Below are positions 6,763-8,157 of a stretch of DNA of 8,157 nt, in pieces. Source of the stretch: an uncultured Campylobacter sp. (GTDB taxonomy: Bacteria; Campylobacterota; Campylobacteria; Campylobacterales; Campylobacteraceae). Numbering within the stretch: the stretch's first letter is position 1; the number at the start of each line of letters is the position of its first letter. A program made the translations under genes and the position numbers. Location: positions 1-8,157 of the forward strand of contig NZ_CALKTL010000023.1 in assembly GCF_937997405.1 (NCBI RefSeq), in the 5' to 3' direction. The notes below the pieces were generated by a model. The model did not search any database. It was not told where the DNA came from and was given only the letters and a program-made list of their open reading frames with translations.

Positions 6763-7110
6763 AAGAGTGAAAATATCGGCTTTCAAACCGAAGTTAGTAG
6801 CAAAAAATTCGCTCTAAATTTAGGAAGCGATCAAAAGATTTTTGATTTCGTTATAGCCGCGGGCGGCGTAACGTATCTGATAGAAGCTAATTTTTACAGC
6901 ACGGGCGGCTCGAAGCTAAATGAAGTCGCAAGGTCTTATATCGAAATAGCACAAAAGATTGCGCTTTGTGGCGGATTTAAATTTATCTGGATAACCGACG
7001 GACAGGGGTGGCTGGCGGCTAAAAACAAACTGGAAGAAGCCTACAAAAGCGTTAAAATTTATAATCTCGCCACGCTTTATCACTTTATAAAAGAGCTTAA
7101 AAATGTTTAA
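6754..7110 (+). pseudogene. 3' fragment of the DpnII-type endonuclease gene
   Basis: The plus-strand continuation from the right inverted repeat (from KSENIGFQ at 6763) carries the nuclease core: FDFVI with Asp186, YLIEANFYS with Glu199, GGSKLNEVARSY and ITDGQGW (numbers of the restored protein). TTG 6754 could be a formal start but there is no ribosome site, and the first three codons come from the reversed segment. Stop TAA 7108-7110 overlaps the downstream methyltransferase start. Confidence 0.83.
6763..6787 (-). repeat. Right inverted repeat of the invertible segment
   Basis: 25 bp, reverse complement of the left copy with one difference: on the complement the first arm reads TTTGAAAG rather than TTTGAAAA, followed by the same CCGATA and TTTTCACTCTT. 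On the plus strand it encodes KSENIGFQ in the endonuclease frame, so both repeats are coding on both strands. Confidence 0.93.
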
Positions 7111-7918
7111 GTTAGCCGATGATTTTAAGCTTTTTAAAGGCGATTGCTTCAATATTTTGCCTAAATTTAAAGGCGAGTTTGACCTCATTTTTGCCGATCC
7201 GCCCTACTTTCTCTCAAATGACGGACTTAGTATTCAAAACGGGCAAATCGTAAGCGTAAACAAGGGCGAGTGGGACAAAAGCTACGGCATCGATGAGATA
7301 GATAAATTTAATCTCGAATGGCTTGCGCTCGCCAAAGATGCACTCACGAATAACGGCAGCGTAATGATAAGCGGGACGTATCATAATATATTTTCAATCG
7401 GTCGGGCGCTGCAAAAGCTGGACTATAAAATCCTAAACGTCATCACGTGGGCGAAGACCAATCCGCCGCCAAATTTTAGCTGCCGCTATCTCACGCACGG
7501 CTCGGAGCAGATCATCTGGGCAAGAAAAAGCGAGAAATTTAAGCATATTTTCAACTACGAGCTAATGAAAAAGCTAAACGGCGACAAGCAGATGCGCGAC
7601 GTGTGGAGCTTGCCCGCGATCGCGCCATGGGAGAAGGCGTGCGGCAAGCATCCGACGCAAAAACCGCTACCGCTTTTGGTGCGGTTAATTTTAATGGCGA
7701 GCACTCAAAATAGCGTCGTTTGTGATCCTTTTGCAGGCTCTGCGACGACCGGCGTAGCTGCAAATTTACTAGGACTAAAATTCGTAGGTATCGAAAAAGA
7801 GGACGAGTTTATAGATATCGCCCTAAAGCGCAAACGCGAGCTGGACGCGAATTTCGCCAAATTTAGGCGAAAGATTTCGGATTTGCGACTATTAGAACAA
7901 GAGAGTTTGAAATTTTAA
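7103..7918 (+). CDS. DNA adenine methyltransferase, beta class, DpnA/M.HinfI-like (expected GATC)
   Basis: 271 residues. Catalytic motif IV DPPY at residues 32-35 comes first and the S-adenosylmethionine-binding motif I, DPFAGSATTG, follows at 208-217; this order (catalysis before cofactor) defines the beta class of N6-adenine/N4-cytosine enzymes. Other family marks are FADPPYFLSNDG, KGEWDKS, TWAKTNPPPNFSCRYLTH and KHPTQKP, all typical of the DpnA/HinfI-like group. It should transfer a methyl group to the adenine of GATC and protect the host from the upstream endonuclease. A two-gene DpnII-like system with one such methylase is known in Helicobacter pylori (HpyIII, from memory), so absence of a second, Dam-like methylase is acceptable. 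It starts inside the last codons of the endonuclease gene (8-bp overlap, weak AAGAG ribosome site), so its translation may partly depend on the upstream reading. The gene is complete and reads as active. Confidence 0.93.
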   Translation: MFKLADDFKLFKGDCFNILPKFKGEFDLIFADPPYFLSNDGLSIQNGQIVSVNKGEWDKSYGIDEIDKFNLEWLALAKDALTNNGSVMISGTYHNIFSIGRALQKLDYKILNVITWAKTNPPPNFSCRYLTHGSEQIIWARKSEKFKHIFNYELMKKLNGDKQMRDVWSLPAIAPWEKACGKHPTQKPLPLLVRLILMASTQNSVVCDPFAGSATTGVAANLLGLKFVGIEKEDEFIDIALKRKRELDANFAKFRRKISDLRLLEQESLKF

Positions 7919-7939
7919 AATTTAAGCGTTTGAATTTCA

Positions 7940-8137
7940 GTGCGCTTTTTGCTTCGCAAATTTGCAACCGCAAAAGAAATATACGTTGCTAGTTTTAAAA
8001 TTTTGAGCTTCGCAGGCTATTTATTATTCGCCGCGTTTGCTACCGTCTTTTTCACTCCGCTAAAACAGTTTACAAGCAAGAGGAAACACCAAGCTACATT
8101 CGAACTAATTCTTAAAAAGCTGCGAATGCAAGGCTGA
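7940..8137 (+). CDS. Possible small membrane protein (weakly supported)
   Basis: A 65-codon frame from GTG with no clear ribosome site. It contains one hydrophobic segment (about residues 23-40, ILSFAGYLLFAAFATVFF) and basic ends. I recognise no family. The complement of the same stretch also has an open frame entering from the right edge (FLLQPCIRSFLRISSN onward, ending near 7999), which could be the tail of a gene outside the window, so the coding strand here is undecided. The 239 bp after the methyltransferase contain no recognisable terminator, tRNA or remaining GyrI sequence. Confidence 0.2.
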   Translation: MRFLLRKFATAKEIYVASFKILSFAGYLLFAAFATVFFTPLKQFTSKRKHQATFELILKKLRMQG

Positions 8138-8146
8138 AGTAAGAAC

Positions 8147-8157
8147 GGGGGGGGGGG
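8147..8157 (+). repeat. Poly-G homopolymer tract at window end
   Basis: At least 11 consecutive G residues run to the last base. In Campylobacter, G/C tracts of about 8-12 are slippage-prone and control phase-variable (contingency) genes, often surface or modification genes. The true length and the gene controlled lie outside the window; the sequence may have ended here because the tract is hard to assemble. Confidence 0.8.

Larger units (their letters stand above)
6439..6786 (-). pseudogene. Inverted middle fragment of the DpnII-type endonuclease gene
   Basis: An open minus-strand stretch of 115 codons whose product includes DIFTLFKQNKECF at its start, GVEVGLDTNARKNRGG near position 85, and SEYFKSENIGFQ at its end. 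These are the missing central residues (about 54-166) of the endonuclease encoded on both sides on the plus strand. It has no ribosome site and only a TTG as possible start, so it is not an independent gene. The part strictly between the repeats (6472-6762) is 291 bp, exactly 97 codons, so the frame is kept when it is flipped. Confidence 0.88.
6289..7110 (+). pseudogene. DpnII-family type II restriction endonuclease (GATC), gene split by an internal inversion (OFF state)
   Basis: In the orientation given, the frame from ATG 6289 (ribosome site TAGGGA, six bases away) ends at TGA 6481-6483 after 64 codons. The missing middle is on the minus strand between inverted repeats 6447-6471 and 6763-6787, and the 3' part resumes in the same plus frame and ends at TAA 7108-7110. 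Flipping 6447-6787 restores one 274-codon frame (273 residues), close to the 288 of pneumococcal DpnII as I recall it. The restored protein follows DpnII in order: SLDYFTDFEK near the start, GVEVGLDTNARKNRGG in the middle, then FDFVI, YLIEANFYSTGGSKLNE and WITDGQGW. Asp186 and Glu199 (E-A-N) are the likely metal-binding pair of a PD-(D/E)XK-type core; they lie in the 3' part, so neither fragment alone should be active. The enzyme would cut unmethylated GATC. It overlaps the methyltransferase start by eight bases. Confidence 0.9.

Noticed and set aside
6439..6786. Minus-strand open frame of 115 codons as an independent gene
   Set aside because: It lacks a ribosome site, starts only with TTG, and its product is the missing centre of the endonuclease encoded by the flanking plus-strand sequence.
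6289..7110. Explanation of the broken endonuclease as simple decay by mutation
   Set aside because: There are no frameshifts or internal stops in any of the three pieces; the only defect is orientation, with breakpoints exactly at the inverted repeats.
7905..7926. AT palindrome around the methyltransferase stop as a terminator
   Set aside because: AAATTTTAAAATTT is self-complementary, but it has no GC stem and such words are everywhere in the window.

Overview
The window looks like part of a Campylobacter chromosome, probably one of the higher-GC oral or commensal species. The evidence is the ordered pair of a BamD-type lipoprotein and Lon, type II secretion-like pseudopilins next to them, AT-rich spacers full of AAATTTTA-type words, and a long poly-G tract of the kind these epsilonproteobacteria use for phase variation. 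The species is inferred from memory of gene families, not from a search.

Layout. Positions 1-1541 (minus strand) hold two tandem prepilin-like genes; the second runs off the left edge. A 253-bp spacer (1542-1794) separates them from the divergent bamD-lon pair (1795-4961, plus strand). After a 251-bp spacer lies an accessory block of lower GC (5213-7918, plus strand): a GyrI-like gene cut off after about 35 codons, a protein with an N-terminal HARE-type winged helix and a possible ExE nuclease core, a small DpnD/PcfM-like protein, a DpnII-family restriction endonuclease gene, and a beta-class DpnA/M.HinfI-like adenine methyltransferase. Its genes overlap or nearly touch, so it reads as one operon. 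The right flank (7919-8157) has no convincing gene and ends in 11 or more G residues.

The main discovery is in the restriction gene. Its 5' third and its 3' half lie on the plus strand, but the middle third is present in reverse orientation between two 25-bp inverted repeats (6447-6471 and 6763-6787, one mismatch). Flipping the repeat-bounded segment in silico gives one uninterrupted 273-codon reading frame (6289-7110) that resembles DpnII from end to end. As written, the gene is broken: it stops at 6481-6483 after 64 codons. This is best read as an intragenic DNA-inversion switch that turns restriction on or off while the cognate methyltransferase gene stays intact, and the window shows the OFF state. 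Each repeat also has the shape of a tyrosine-recombinase core site (short arms around a 6-bp spacer), but no recombinase gene is present in the window.

How the genes work together: methylation (expected at GATC) by the 7103-7918 enzyme would protect the host; the endonuclease would cut unmodified DNA only in the inverted-back ON orientation; the two small upstream genes are candidate accessory or regulatory parts of the same defence operon. The bamD-lon and pseudopilin genes are ordinary housekeeping or transformation/secretion neighbours.
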